From: Pseudosporangium ferrugineum
GTDB lineage: Bacteria > Actinomycetota > Actinomycetes > Mycobacteriales > Micromonosporaceae
Length of the DNA stretch: 64,000 bases
NCBI RefSeq assembly: GCF_003002065.1
Contig: NZ_PVZG01000008.1
Span: forward strand, 124,001 to 188,000
Reading direction: 5' to 3'
Part shown: positions 31,613 to 45,100 of the stretch, piece after piece
How positions within the stretch are numbered: the first letter of the stretch is position 1
Layout of the letters: every line of letters starts with the position of its first letter
Program-made: the position numbers and the translations under genes
Notes under the pieces: generated by a model
The model's database searches: none
The model's input: the letters and a program-made list of their open reading frames with translations, nothing else
Told to the model about the DNA's origin: nothing

Positions 31613-32242
31613 TCAAACGGTGGTGCCCGGGGCGACCTGCGCGTACGTGGTCCCGCCGAGCCGTTCCAGGTGCCCGTTGGAGATCTGCGCGCCGGTCGGG
31701 GTCAGCAGCGCGTCGTGCAGCGCGTACGCCCGCCCCGGCCGCACCGCCCGCACGAAGTCGATCGCCTCGCTGAGCTTCATCCAGGGCGCGTTCAGCGGCA
31801 CGAACAGCGTGTCCACCTCCGCCTCCGGCACGGCGTACGAGTCACCGGGCGTGTAGACCGAGTGGCCGCCGTCCGAGATCAGGTAGCCCAGGTTCGCGAT
31901 CCGCGGGATGTCCTCGTGGATCACCGCGTGCCGGCCCCCGTACGCCCGGACCGTCAGCCCCGCCGCGCTGAATTCGTCACCCGGCGCGACCGCTGTCACG
32001 GCGTCCCCGAGGGCGCCGAGCCGCGGCAGCACGTCGGCGTGCGCGAAGATCGCCAGCCCCGGCCGCCGCTCGGCGGCCTCGGCGAGCGCGTCCACGTCGA
32101 GGTGGTCGACGTGCTCGTGGGTGACGAGCACCGCGTCGGCCCCGTCCAGCGCGGACCGCTCGCTGAACGCGCCGGGGTCGACGACCAGAACGCCGTCGCC
32201 CTCGAGCCGTAGGCAGGAATGCGTGAACTTCGTGACGCGCAC
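31613..32242 (-). CDS. MBL-fold metal-dependent hydrolase
   Basis: 209 aa of the metallo-beta-lactamase superfamily (UPF0173/YtkL-like). The metal motif THEHVDHLD follows VLVVDPGAFSERSAL. Later ligands are likely in GGRHAVIHEDIPR and YTPGDS. A terminal HDALLTPTGAQISNGH is family-like. The GTG at 32242 has GGAGGAG just upstream. Substrate unknown. Coupled to the coiled-coil gene downstream. Confidence 0.87.
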   Translation of the reverse strand: MRVTKFTHSCLRLEGDGVLVVDPGAFSERSALDGADAVLVTHEHVDHLDVDALAEAAERRPGLAIFAHADVLPRLGALGDAVTAVAPGDEFSAAGLTVRAYGGRHAVIHEDIPRIANLGYLISDGGHSVYTPGDSYAVPEAEVDTLFVPLNAPWMKLSEAIDFVRAVRPGRAYALHDALLTPTGAQISNGHLERLGGTTYAQVAPGTTV

Positions 32243-32353
32243 GGGACTCCTCCGCTGCCGAATCGTGACCGCCCACCTCGCAGTCTGCCGGAACCGGCGC
32301 ACGCGTGCCGCACGTCCCAGGGTGCAGACCTTCACGGGGACAGGAGAATCATC

Positions 32354-33409
32354 ATGGATTTTGCGGCTACGACTTCTCGTCCGGCACGGCGGCCCCGGCA
32401 TCGGGTGACCGCCGTGTTCTGCGCCGCCGGCCTGGCCGCCACGCTGGCCCTCGCCGGGTGCAGCGGCGACAGCAGCGACTCGGCCTCGACGGCCGGCGGT
32501 GGGCAGGGGATCGCCGAACCGGCCGCCCCGGAGAACGCGGGCGGCGCCGCCGACAAGGCCCCGGCGAACGCGGGCGGGGCTGCCGACAAGGCCGCCCCGG
32601 CGCAGGACCGGGCGCAGGCTCAGGGACAGCCTCAGGGCCAGCGGCAGCAGCCCGGGAAGAACACCCCCGCGCAGGCCCCGGACCTCGGCATCGACCAGCG
32701 GTCGATCATCTACACCGGCTCGATCACCGTACGCGTGGACGACGTGAACATCGCCGCCGCGCAGGCCACCGGCATCGCGGCCGGGGCCGGCGGCTTCATC
32801 GGCGAGGACAAGCGCAGCACCTCCGGCGAGCACAGCCCGGCCGACGCCACGCTCAAGCTGCGGGTGCCCGCCGACAAGTTCTCGTCCGTCGTCGATCAGC
32901 TCGCCAAGCTCGGCAAGGAGGAGCAGCGCGGGATCAGCACCGAGGACGTCACCGAGGAGACCGTGGACCTCGACGCCCGGATCGCCACGCAGCAGGCCCG
33001 GGTCGCCAGCGGCCGCAAGCTGCTGGCCCAGGCGAAGGACCTCGAGGACCTGGTGATGCTGGAGCGCGAGGTCGCCACCCGGGAGTCCGACCTCGCCTCG
33101 CTGGAGGCCAAGAAGCGGCGGCTGGCCGACCTGACCGCGCTGTCGACCATCACCCTGGTGCTGCTCGACCCGCAGGCCGAGACGGCCCTGCCGGTGAACG
33201 ACGACCCGGCCGGCTTCCTCGCCGGGCTGCGGGACGGCTGGACCGGCCTGCTCACCTCGCTGGGGGTCGTGGCGACCGTGCTCGGCTGGCTGCTGCCGTG
33301 GCTGCTCCTGCTCGGCCTGCCCGCCTGGGCCGCCCTCTGGTTCCTGCGCCGGCGCAGGGCGCACCCGGCGCCGCAGCCGCAGCCGGCCGAGCAGCAGCCC
33401 TCGGCCTAG
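32354..33409 (+). CDS. DUF4349 domain lipoprotein
   Basis: 351 aa. The lipobox LALAGCSGD is preceded by a basic n-region and hydrophobic core, so the protein is anchored outside the membrane. A Gln/Ala-rich spacer follows, then the DUF4349 domain (IIYTGSITVRVDDVNIAAAQ ... coiled coil LEDLVMLEREVATRESDLAS) and a C-terminal TM (LGVVATVLGWLLPWLLLLGL) ending in RRRR. Lipid and TM anchors at both ends suggest an extracytoplasmic coiled-coil loop. ATG 32354 has ACAGGAGAA 6 nt upstream. Its stop shares CTAG with the convergent M20 gene. Confidence 0.85.
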   Translation: MDFAATTSRPARRPRHRVTAVFCAAGLAATLALAGCSGDSSDSASTAGGGQGIAEPAAPENAGGAADKAPANAGGAADKAAPAQDRAQAQGQPQGQRQQPGKNTPAQAPDLGIDQRSIIYTGSITVRVDDVNIAAAQATGIAAGAGGFIGEDKRSTSGEHSPADATLKLRVPADKFSSVVDQLAKLGKEEQRGISTEDVTEETVDLDARIATQQARVASGRKLLAQAKDLEDLVMLEREVATRESDLASLEAKKRRLADLTALSTITLVLLDPQAETALPVNDDPAGFLAGLRDGWTGLLTSLGVVATVLGWLLPWLLLLGLPAWAALWFLRRRRAHPAPQPQPAEQQPSA

Positions 33410-34665
33410 AAGGAACCCGTGGCGAGCGCTGCCAGGGCGGTGTGCACCATGACGCGCACGCCGTAGCCGATGCAGCGCTCGTCCACGTCGAAGTTGCTCT
33501 GGTGCAGGTCGAACTTCGTCTCGGCGCCGGGCGTGCCGGTGCCGAGCCGGATCATCGCGCCCGGGACCTGCTCGAGGTAGAAGGCGAAGTCCTCGCCGCC
33601 CATGCTGATCTCCGCCTCGACCACCCGGTCGGCGCCGAGCGCGGCACCGGCGGCACCGGCGATGACGGCCGAGGCCATCCGGTCGTTGATGACCGGCGGG
33701 ACGCCGCGGTTGTACTGCACCTCGGCCTCGGCGCCGGTCGCCGCGACGACGTCCCGGATCAGCCGGGTGATCAGCTCGGGGGCCGACCGCCACGCGTCCC
33801 GGTTGAGGATGCGGACGGTGCCCAGCACCTCGCCCTCGCCCGGGATGGCGTTGAACGCCTCGCCGGCCTTCACCGCGCCCCAGACCATGGACACCCCGGC
33901 GCGGGGGTCGACCCGGCGGTCGAGCAGGGCGGGGACGTCCACGATCACCCGGCCGAGGGCGTGCACCAGGTCGGCGGTCAGGTGCGGGCGCGCGGTGTGA
34001 CCGCCGGGGCCGGTGAGCCGCACCCGGATCGTGTCGGCGGCGGCGGTGAACGGGCCGGAGCGTACGCCGACCAGGCCGGCGGGGAGCTGCGGGTAGCAGT
34101 GCAGCGCGTAGATGGCGACGACGTCCTTGAGGGCGCCGGCGGCGATCACCTCGGGGGCGCCGGACGGCACGTACTCCTCGGCGGGCTGGAAGATCAGCCG
34201 CACCCGGCCGGGGAGCTCTCCCCGCTCGTTGAGCTGCGCCAGGGCCAGGCCGAGCCCGAGCAGCACGGTGGTGTGCACGTCGTGGCCGCAGGCGTGCGCC
34301 ACCTTCTCGACCGTCGAGCGGTACGGCACGTCCTTGGTGTCGTGCAGCGGCAGCGCGTCGAGGTCGGCGCGGAACGCGACCACCCGGTCGCCCTGGCCGA
34401 TGTCGCAGATCACACCGTTGCCCCTGGGCAGCAGCTGCGGGCTCAGCCCGGCCACGGCCAGCTCCCGGGCGACCAGCGCGGCGGTCTCGAACTCCGCGTT
34501 GGAGGGTTCGGGGTGCGCGTGGATGTGACGGCGGATGGCTACCAGCTCGGCGCCCCGGGAGGCGAGCCAGCGGTCGAGCTGGCCGGGGAGCGGTTCGGCT
34601 CCGGGGGGTGGTGCCGGGAATGATGCCGTCTCGGCGCCCTCGGGCGCCGTCATCGCAGTCGTCAC
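33406..34665 (-). CDS. M20 family amidohydrolase
   Basis: 419 aa of the AmiA/HipO (M20D) type, which cleave N-acyl amino acids or related amides. Metal ligands are visible in ACGHDVHTT, FQPAEEY and the C-terminal LHQSNFDVDE; RADLDALPL precedes them. A dimerisation insert (GPGGHTARPH) is present. No signal peptide, so it is cytoplasmic. GTG 34665 or ATG 34653 may be the start. In M. tuberculosis amiA1/amiB1 stand at the matching place after lpdA. Confidence 0.9.
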   Translation of the reverse strand: MTTAMTAPEGAETASFPAPPPGAEPLPGQLDRWLASRGAELVAIRRHIHAHPEPSNAEFETAALVARELAVAGLSPQLLPRGNGVICDIGQGDRVVAFRADLDALPLHDTKDVPYRSTVEKVAHACGHDVHTTVLLGLGLALAQLNERGELPGRVRLIFQPAEEYVPSGAPEVIAAGALKDVVAIYALHCYPQLPAGLVGVRSGPFTAAADTIRVRLTGPGGHTARPHLTADLVHALGRVIVDVPALLDRRVDPRAGVSMVWGAVKAGEAFNAIPGEGEVLGTVRILNRDAWRSAPELITRLIRDVVAATGAEAEVQYNRGVPPVINDRMASAVIAGAAGAALGADRVVEAEISMGGEDFAFYLEQVPGAMIRLGTGTPGAETKFDLHQSNFDVDERCIGYGVRVMVHTALAALATGSF

Positions 34666-34883
34666 GTCGAATTCTCTATCGCTCTCGGGGTGTGGTCCGG
34701 TTTCCGCAACGCGCGACAGCCTAGACCCATTGCCGTGACGCTGTGCAACGTCATTCGCGTGCTGGCGGGACAGCGGACTGTCACGAAAGCCCTGATAAGA
34801 GCGATCTCCGGGCGGCATCCGTCAACCACCTCCTACAACGGGTTACGAATCGCGGAGGTGACGCGGTTCAGTCCTGCCTGCGG

Positions 34884-36455
<1,572 letters not shown>

Positions 36456-36662
36456 ACCGAAATCCTAAGGCGTCGTTCAGTCGCCGTCAGGTGTGAGGGA
36501 TTTTGCACTCAGCGTCCGATAAGTTCCACTCTGCGCTACGTCGTGATGACACACCGTCGAGATCTGCAGAACAGCGGGCGACCGGCTTTCCGAATGGGGG
36601 TGCGAACCGGCAAGATAGCGGGGTTGGCCGACCGCACCCTCATCCCTTCGGTGGCATCTCAC

Positions 36663-38648
<1,986 letters not shown>

Positions 38649-38675
38649 TGAGTCCGGCCGTGCTATCCACTGAGC

Positions 38676-40322
38676 ATGGCAACTGACGACCTCCGCACGC
38701 TGGCCGAGACCTGGCTGGCCGACGATCCCGACCCGGCCGGCCGCGACGAGATCCGCGCGCTGCTCGACCGGCTCCCGGCCAGCGCCGCCGAACTCGCCGA
38801 CCGGTTCGCCGGCCCGCTGACCTTCGGCACCGCCGGGCTCCGCGGCCGGCTACGGGCCGGGCCGAACGGCATGAACCTCGCCGTGGTCACCCGCGCCGCC
38901 GCCGGCCTGATCGCCTGGCTCGCGGCCCAGGCCGGCGAGGGACCGCTGGTCATCGGGTACGACGCCCGGCACGGGTCGCGGGACTTCGCCGAGCGGACCG
39001 CGCGGGTCGCCACCGCCGCCGGGCGCGAGGCGCTGCTGCTGCCCCGCCCGCTGCCGACGCCGGTACTGGCGTACGCGGTGCGCAAGCTCGACGCGGTCGC
39101 CGGCGTCATGGTCACCGCCAGCCACAACCCGCCGCAGGACAACGGCTACAAGGTTTACCTGGGCGCTCGGCTCGGCGGCCCGGCCGGCGCCGGCGCCGGC
39201 GCGCAGATCGTCCCGCCCGCCGACGCGGGCATCGAAGCGGCCATCCAGGCCGTCGGGACGCTGTCGGAGGTCCCGCTGGGCGACCCGGGCACGGTCCTCG
39301 GCGAGGAGATCGTCCAGGGGTACGTGGACAGCGCCGCGGCCGTCGCCGGTGCCGGGCCCCGCGAGCTGAAGGTCGCGTACACGCCGCTGCACGGGGTCGG
39401 CGGCAAGGTGCTGGTCGCCGCGTTCGCCGCCGCCGGGTTCGCCGCGCCGTCGGTGGTTGCCGAGCAGGCCGAGCCGGACCCGGACTTCCCCACGGTCGCG
39501 TTCCCCAACCCGGAGGAGCCGGGCGCGATGGACCTGCTGCTGGCCCTCGCCACGGCGGAGGGCGCCGACCTCGCCATCGCCAACGACCCGGACGCGGACC
39601 GGTGCGCGGTGGCGATCCCGGCCGGCGAGGACGCGGGCTGGCGGCCCCTGCGCGGCGACGAGCTCGGTGTGCTCCTCGCCGACCACCTCATCCGCCGCGG
39701 CACCCCGGGCACGTACGCGACCACGATCGTCTCCTCCACCCAGCTCAAGGCCCTGTGCGAGGCCCGCGGCGTGCCGTACGCGGAGACCCTCACCGGCTTC
39801 AAGTGGATCGTCCGCGGCGCCGGCGAGCTGGCGTACGGCTACGAGGAGGCGCTGGGCTACTGCGTGGCGCCCGACCTGGTGCGCGACAAGGACGGCATCA
39901 CGGCCGCGCTGACCGTCGCCGAGCTGGCCGCCACCCTCCGGGCCGAGGGACGGACGCTGCGGGACCGGCTGGACGAGCTCAGCACCGAGCTGGGCGTGCA
40001 CCGCACCGACCAGGTCTCGGTCCGCGTCGACGACCTCGCCGAGATCACCCGCGCGATGGCCCACGTCCGCGCGGAACCGCCGGCGACGCTGCTCGGCCGC
40101 CCCGTCACCGTGGAGGACCGCGCGCCGACGGCGGACGTGCTGACGCTGCGCGCCGAGGGCGTCCGGGTGGTGATCCGGCCGTCCGGCACCGAGCCGAAGC
40201 TGAAGGCGTACCTCGAGGTGGTCGAGCCGGTCGGCACGGGCAAGCTGGTCAACGCCCAGTTCCGCTCCGGCGCCGCCATGGCGCAGCTCCGCAAGGAGGT
40301 GTCCGCCGCCCTCGGCCTGTGA
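38676..40322 (+). CDS. Phospho-sugar mutase (phosphoglucomutase/phosphomannomutase family)
   Basis: 548 aa. All four domains of the alpha-D-phosphohexomutase family are seen: catalytic phosphoserine in VTASHNPPQDNGYK, metal loop NDPDADRCAV, sugar-specificity loop YGYEEALGYC and the phosphate-binding C-terminal RPSGTEPKLKAY. Glucose versus mannose cannot be told apart; the mycobacterial counterpart at this place is pmmB (Rv3308). It converts hexose-6-phosphate and hexose-1-phosphate for nucleotide-sugar synthesis. Confidence 0.92.
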   Translation: MATDDLRTLAETWLADDPDPAGRDEIRALLDRLPASAAELADRFAGPLTFGTAGLRGRLRAGPNGMNLAVVTRAAAGLIAWLAAQAGEGPLVIGYDARHGSRDFAERTARVATAAGREALLLPRPLPTPVLAYAVRKLDAVAGVMVTASHNPPQDNGYKVYLGARLGGPAGAGAGAQIVPPADAGIEAAIQAVGTLSEVPLGDPGTVLGEEIVQGYVDSAAAVAGAGPRELKVAYTPLHGVGGKVLVAAFAAAGFAAPSVVAEQAEPDPDFPTVAFPNPEEPGAMDLLLALATAEGADLAIANDPDADRCAVAIPAGEDAGWRPLRGDELGVLLADHLIRRGTPGTYATTIVSSTQLKALCEARGVPYAETLTGFKWIVRGAGELAYGYEEALGYCVAPDLVRDKDGITAALTVAELAATLRAEGRTLRDRLDELSTELGVHRTDQVSVRVDDLAEITRAMAHVRAEPPATLLGRPVTVEDRAPTADVLTLRAEGVRVVIRPSGTEPKLKAYLEVVEPVGTGKLVNAQFRSGAAMAQLRKEVSAALGL

Positions 40323-40333
40323 ACGACCGCGGC

Positions 40334-40364
40334 CCCGCCCTCGGCCTGTGCTACCGAGGGCGGG
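40334..40364. terminator. Bidirectional hairpin terminator between pgm-type and GPP34 genes
   Basis: CCCGCCCTCGG (40334-40344), a 9-nt loop and CCGAGGGCGGG (40354-40364) form a perfect 11-bp stem. It lacks a U-tract, as is common in high-GC actinobacteria. It sits between two convergent genes. Confidence 0.7.
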
Positions 40365-40380
40365 CGAGCCGGTCGCTGCC

Positions 40381-40408
40381 GCACGGTCGCTACAGCACGG
40401 TCGCTACA
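40381..40408. repeat. 14-bp direct duplication spanning the GPP34 stop codon
   Basis: GCACGGTCGCTACA occurs twice in tandem (40381-40394, 40395-40408). The second copy contains the TAG stop of the GPP34 gene (40404-40406 on the minus strand), so the last bases and stop of the gene are duplicated downstream. Confidence 0.75.
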
Positions 40409-41087
40409 GAACCTTGGGAGCGCCCAGGGCGGCCGAGATCGCGCGGCTCAGGGTGGCCACCACCAGGGCCACGCTGGGACGCACGATCGAGTCCTCGAGG
40501 TCGGCGCCGCCCGAGAAGCCGGCGCCGCTCGCGATCTGCTCGAGCCGCTCGTGGGCGCGGGCCGCCTCCTCCGGGGGCAGCCGCAGCGCGGGCTCCATCC
40601 GGGTGGCCACGAGCAGCGTCGCCAGGGCGGCGGTCCGCTCGTCCGGGACGGCGTCCGTGATCAGCGCGTCGGCCAGCCGCTTGCGGATCTCCGCCTCGAA
40701 CGCCGGGTCGGTCGTCGGGTAGCGGTGCACGTGGATCGCCCCGAGCTGGGTCTCGTCCACGTCCTGCACCACCCCGCGGGCGACGAGGTCCTCGAGGACC
40801 CGCTCGCGGAGCCGGTGGCGCAGGCGCTGGACCCACTGCGCGGGGGTGTGCGGGTCGTCCGCGGCGGCCTTGGCGAGCACCAGGTCGGCGATCGGCTCGC
40901 CCGTCGGGGTGGGGTCGTTGACGACGAGGTTCCCGCCGACGTAGGCGATCCGGCCGGCCAGCGCGAGGTCGACCAGCACGGCCGCGGCCATGCCGAGGTC
41001 GAGTCCGATGCGGGAACCGGTCGCCTTGCCGGTCTGATCGTCATACGCGAGGAGGAGGAGTTCCTCAGCGAGCGCGATGGAGGTCAT
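40404..41087 (-). CDS. GPP34 (GOLPH3/VPS74-like) family protein
   Basis: 227 aa of the GPP34 phosphoprotein family: IALAEELLLLAYDDQTGK at the N-terminus, then LDLGMAAAVLVDLALAGRI and a helical C-terminal half. Eukaryotic members bind Golgi PI4P and glycosyltransferases; the actinobacterial role is unknown. ATG 41087 has TATCGT 7 nt upstream (leaderless). It stands next to cell-surface glycosyltransferase genes on the same strand, which is suggestive but not proof of a link. Confidence 0.85.
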   Translation of the reverse strand: MTSIALAEELLLLAYDDQTGKATGSRIGLDLGMAAAVLVDLALAGRIAYVGGNLVVNDPTPTGEPIADLVLAKAAADDPHTPAQWVQRLRHRLRERVLEDLVARGVVQDVDETQLGAIHVHRYPTTDPAFEAEIRKRLADALITDAVPDERTAALATLLVATRMEPALRLPPEEAARAHERLEQIASGAGFSGGADLEDSIVRPSVALVVATLSRAISAALGAPKVL

Positions 41088-41145
41088 GTCCGGAACGATA
41101 GTGGCCGGTGTCACCTCCGCAACGACCAGCCGTCCGGATGAACCG

Positions 41146-42114
41146 CTACTTCGAGACGACGGCCGTGTCCTCGGGCCACGCGCCGCCCTCGAACACGTTG
41201 GCGTAGCTCTCGCTGATGTGGCCGATGTCGATCGCCCAGCGGCCCGCCTGCGCGAGCTTCGCCGCCACCAGCGTGCCCGCGGGTCCGAGCGCGATCAGGA
41301 ACAGCTTGTCCGGGTCGACCGCCTCCAGCAGCGGCATCAGCCTGGGCAGATCCGAGTACGCGTCGATCGGTGTGGAGTAGATGAAATCGACCGACTTCAC
41401 GTTGTCGAACAGGGCCGGCTCGAGGACGAAGCGGGAGTTCTCGCCGGTGACGATCACCACTTCCTTCGCCTCCCACACGTCGCGCCACAGCTGCACGCCG
41501 TGGCGGCCGGTGTGGTGGAAATACTGCGGGCGCGAGACGTGCGCCATCCCCCACGTGAGCGACCTGTCGAGCAGCGGCTCCAGCTCGGGCCAGATGTCCA
41601 GCCACACCCCGGTCCAGTGCACGTTCCGGAACGTGTACGGGAAAGCGATCATCAGCTTGTCCCGGTCGTACCCGTCCATCCGCAGCACCTGGCGCAGGTC
41701 CCCGGCCAGCCCCGCCGACCACGGCTGGAAGCGCAGGTTGAACTCGGGCCGCAGCATGGTCTTGAGCTCGCCGTCGCCGAACCGCGCGAGGCTGATCCGC
41801 TCCTGCCCGACCCGGCGCACGGTCTCCTCGAAGCCGAGCTGGCAGGCGTCGGTGAACTCGCGGATCTCGGCGTACGTGTCCCGCGACGCCAGGGACCGGA
41901 AGCCCTCCATGTACTTGCGCTGCTCGCGCAGCTCCCACCGGATGTCGCTGAGCAGCTTGGTGGTCGACTGCTGGTGCTTACGGAGATCCTCGGCCCGCTT
42001 CTTCTCGGCCTTGCGCCTCTCGATCTCCCTCGGCGAGGGTCCCTCGACTGCCGGGAGCCCGGCCAGCCGGCGCCGGGCCCGGTGGAGGAATGACGTCCTC
42101 GTCGGCTCACTCAT
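41146..42114 (-). CDS. GT-D fold glycosyltransferase-like protein
   Basis: 322 aa. A basic, coiled N-terminus (EIERRKAEKKRAEDLRKHQQ) precedes a GT-D-type domain (formerly DUF1792): ISLARFGDGELKTM contains the DGE metal/nucleotide-sugar motif, followed by FPYTFRNVHWTGVW and the VVIVTGENSRFVLEPALFDN Rossmann-like region. GPAGTLVAAKLAQAGRWAID matches the family's late motif. The ATG overlaps the stop of the GT2-TagF gene (ATGA), so the two are co-translated, consistent with joint synthesis of a surface polymer. Confidence 0.82.
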   Translation of the reverse strand: MSEPTRTSFLHRARRRLAGLPAVEGPSPREIERRKAEKKRAEDLRKHQQSTTKLLSDIRWELREQRKYMEGFRSLASRDTYAEIREFTDACQLGFEETVRRVGQERISLARFGDGELKTMLRPEFNLRFQPWSAGLAGDLRQVLRMDGYDRDKLMIAFPYTFRNVHWTGVWLDIWPELEPLLDRSLTWGMAHVSRPQYFHHTGRHGVQLWRDVWEAKEVVIVTGENSRFVLEPALFDNVKSVDFIYSTPIDAYSDLPRLMPLLEAVDPDKLFLIALGPAGTLVAAKLAQAGRWAIDIGHISESYANVFEGGAWPEDTAVVSK

Positions 42115-45100
42115 CGTTTGTTCTCCTGCTTTCCGGCGGCCAGCATGCCGTCGATCAGACGGCCGGTGGCGGCGCCGTCGTCCAGGTCGCAGCCCTTGGC
42201 GGCGAAGTCCCGGTAGCGGTCGGTGTAGCGGGCGGCGACGGCGTCGATGTCACGGATCGCCGCCACCACCTCCTCCGAGGTCGAGAGCAGCGGCCCGGGG
42301 GCCTCCTTCTCGAAGTCGAAGTAGAACCCGCGCAGCTCGTCGCGGTAGTGCTCGAGGTCGTACGTGAAGAACACCATCGGCCGGCCGGTGTTGGCGAAGT
42401 CGAACATCACCGATGAGTAGTCGGTGATCAGGACGTCCGCCGCGGCGAGCAGTTCCGCCATGTCGGGGTAGGTGGACATGTCGTAGACGAAGCCGTCGCC
42501 GTTGCCCGGGATCTCGTCGATGACGTTCGGGTGCCGGCGTACGAGCAGCGCATGGTCCTCACCGAGTTTATTCGCCGCGTCAAGGACATCGATCTTCATC
42601 GAAATTTGGTAGCTGCCGCCGCTGTACTCGTCGTCGCGCCAGGTGGGCGCGTACAGGACGAGCTTCTTCCCGGCCGGCACCCCGGCCGCGCGGCGGACCC
42701 GTTCCTTGATCTCCGCCCGGTCCTTGAACAGCAGGTCGTTGCGGGGGTAGCCGATCTCCATGATCTCGCCGTCGTAGCGGAAGGCGCGGCGCAGGATCGG
42801 CGTGCTGAACGTGTTCGGGGAGACCAGGAAGCTCCAGTTCGGCGCCTCCAGTGCCAGCTTCTCCAGGTAGCGCCGGTCGGTGAACTGCACGTCGGCGATG
42901 TCGAAGCCGATCCGCTTGAGCGGCGTGCCGTGCCAGGTCTGCACGACGACCTGCCCCGGACGGCGGACGAACCACTCCGGCAGGTGCTGGTTGGTGACGA
43001 TGTAGCGGGAGGTCGCGAGCGACTCGTACCAGCGACGGCTCCACAGTGCCACGGGCTCGGCCGTGGACGGCAACGGCGCCTGGCCGTCGGCGCTGACCCA
43101 CCGGTGCTCCAGCTCGGCGCCGCGCGCGACCAACTCCTCGTGGACGGCGCGCGGGCTGTCCGAATACTGCCGGCCGGTGAAGCTGTTGTAGAGCACGACG
43201 TCGCGCAGCGGCTGCTCGCGCAGCGCCGGGTAGTCCTTCTCGCGCAGCCGCGCCTGGTTGGCCCGGCCCCGGTCCTCGTCGCTGAGCGCGTTACGCACCC
43301 GCAGCACCACCCGCTCGTCGGTCAGCCACTCGACCGAGACGCGGGGCGAGTCGCCGTCCAGCGGCAACGGCAGCGACGCCATGGCACCGGCGACGGCGGG
43401 CAGCGGCTGCACCGGTCCGTTGCCGTCGCGGTACAGGACGTTCCACATGCCCGTACGGATGCGCACATGGGCATCGAAGTTCGGCACCGCGAGCGGGTCG
43501 ACCTCGGCGGACCAGGTGTCGTCGGCGTGGCGCTCGACCGGGAAGGTCCAGGTCTCGCGGGCGTTGAACGGCCGCAGCACCAGCCTGAAGTCCTCGACCG
43601 GACCGTGGATCCGCCCGGTGAACCGGAACTTGCCGCCGGCGGTGGTCACGCCGGTCAGCAGCGGGCCGGTCGGCATGGTGACCAGCTGCGCCTCACCGGA
43701 GAGCGCGGGGTGCACGTGCACGCTGACAGCGCCGAGGTCGATCGGATCCCAGCTGAAGTCGTCGGCGATGCCGCAGGCCACCACCCCACTGCGCTTCGTG
43801 CCGACGGCGAGATCGATTCGGAACCGGTCGGTGGGCTCGGCGATCCGCAGCGGCCGGTAGGTGCGTCCCTCACCCTGGAGGTCGCGTACGGGGATGCGGA
43901 AGCGGAAGAACTCGCCGTCGAGCTCGACCGGGTACCGCCGCCAGGTCAGGCCGTCGACCCGCGACAGCGTCACGCTGGTGACCGGCGCGTCGCCGTGCAG
44001 CCGCCCCTCGAGCTCCACGACGTCCCCGGTCAGCCGGCCGCCGGTCAGGCGCGCCGGCACGCGCTCCACCCGGATCCGCAGCCGCCCGCGCTTGACGAAC
44101 GGGGTGAGCCGGACGTCGTCGCCGACGTCCAGGCCGGTCAGCTTGACCGGGTTGGCGGGCTGGCCCATCTCGAGGGAGCCCTTGCTCATCTGGCCCAGGC
44201 CGACGACCCCCATCACCGCGGTCCAGGTGCCGTTGGCCCAGGTCCCCTCGGGCGTACGCAGGGTCTGCGGGTCGATCACGGCGTCGAAGCCGGACCAGTC
44301 GTAGTTGTTCTGCGGCGAGCCGTGGTCGGCGGTGGCGTCGATGCAGCGCCGGTTGATGAGCAGCGTGCGCTTGGTCCGCCGGCCCGACCCCTCCTTCAGC
44401 CAGATCAGCCGGGAGGTGCTCCACGGCCGCCCGGAGGCCTGACCGGGGATGAACGCGTGCCCGCGGATGTGCAGCTTCCCGTCGCGCCACGAGACGTCGT
44501 GGACCTTGGTGCGGGGCCGCGGCGTGCCGGCCGCGAACAGCTCGGGCGGGAGCTGCGGCAGCTTCTCGTGGTACAGGTCCATGTCGTGGTAGCGGCGCAG
44601 GCCCTTGCGGGCGATCCGGCGCTGCTTGCGCAGGACCGGGATCAGCTCCAGCAGCTCGGGCAGCATCCGGTTGCGGATCAGGGTCCACTGCACGCGCTGG
44701 TGCGCCGGCAGCTCCAGGATCGCTTCCGGGTCGATCGTGTCCAGGTACGCGTTGGTCCGCTCCATGAACACGCGGCGGTACTCGTCGTCGACGTTCGGCA
44801 GCACCTTGACGAAGAGGTTGAGGTCGGCGGTCAGCACCGACTCGTCGTAGAGGCGCTTGGTGGCGTGGTGACCCGAGTCGCCGAGCAGCCGGCTGACCTG
44901 CCAGCAGTTCTCCAGGCGGTCGGTGAAGGCCTTCAGCTCCTCCCGCCGCTGGGTGATCGACTTGTCGTCGCCCTCGCGTTCCCGCCAGTAGTAGATCGGC
45001 ACCTCGATGACGTCGACACTCTTCGCGAGCACGTGCAGCGGGACCGTGACCGGCGTGTCCTCGTACAGGACGCCCTCCGGGAAGCGCAGCCCCTGCGAGT

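Noticed and set aside
36456..36662. Cobalamin riboswitch upstream of the mutase
   Set aside because: The mutase appears leaderless and no B12-box-like sequence is visible in the 207-bp gap.
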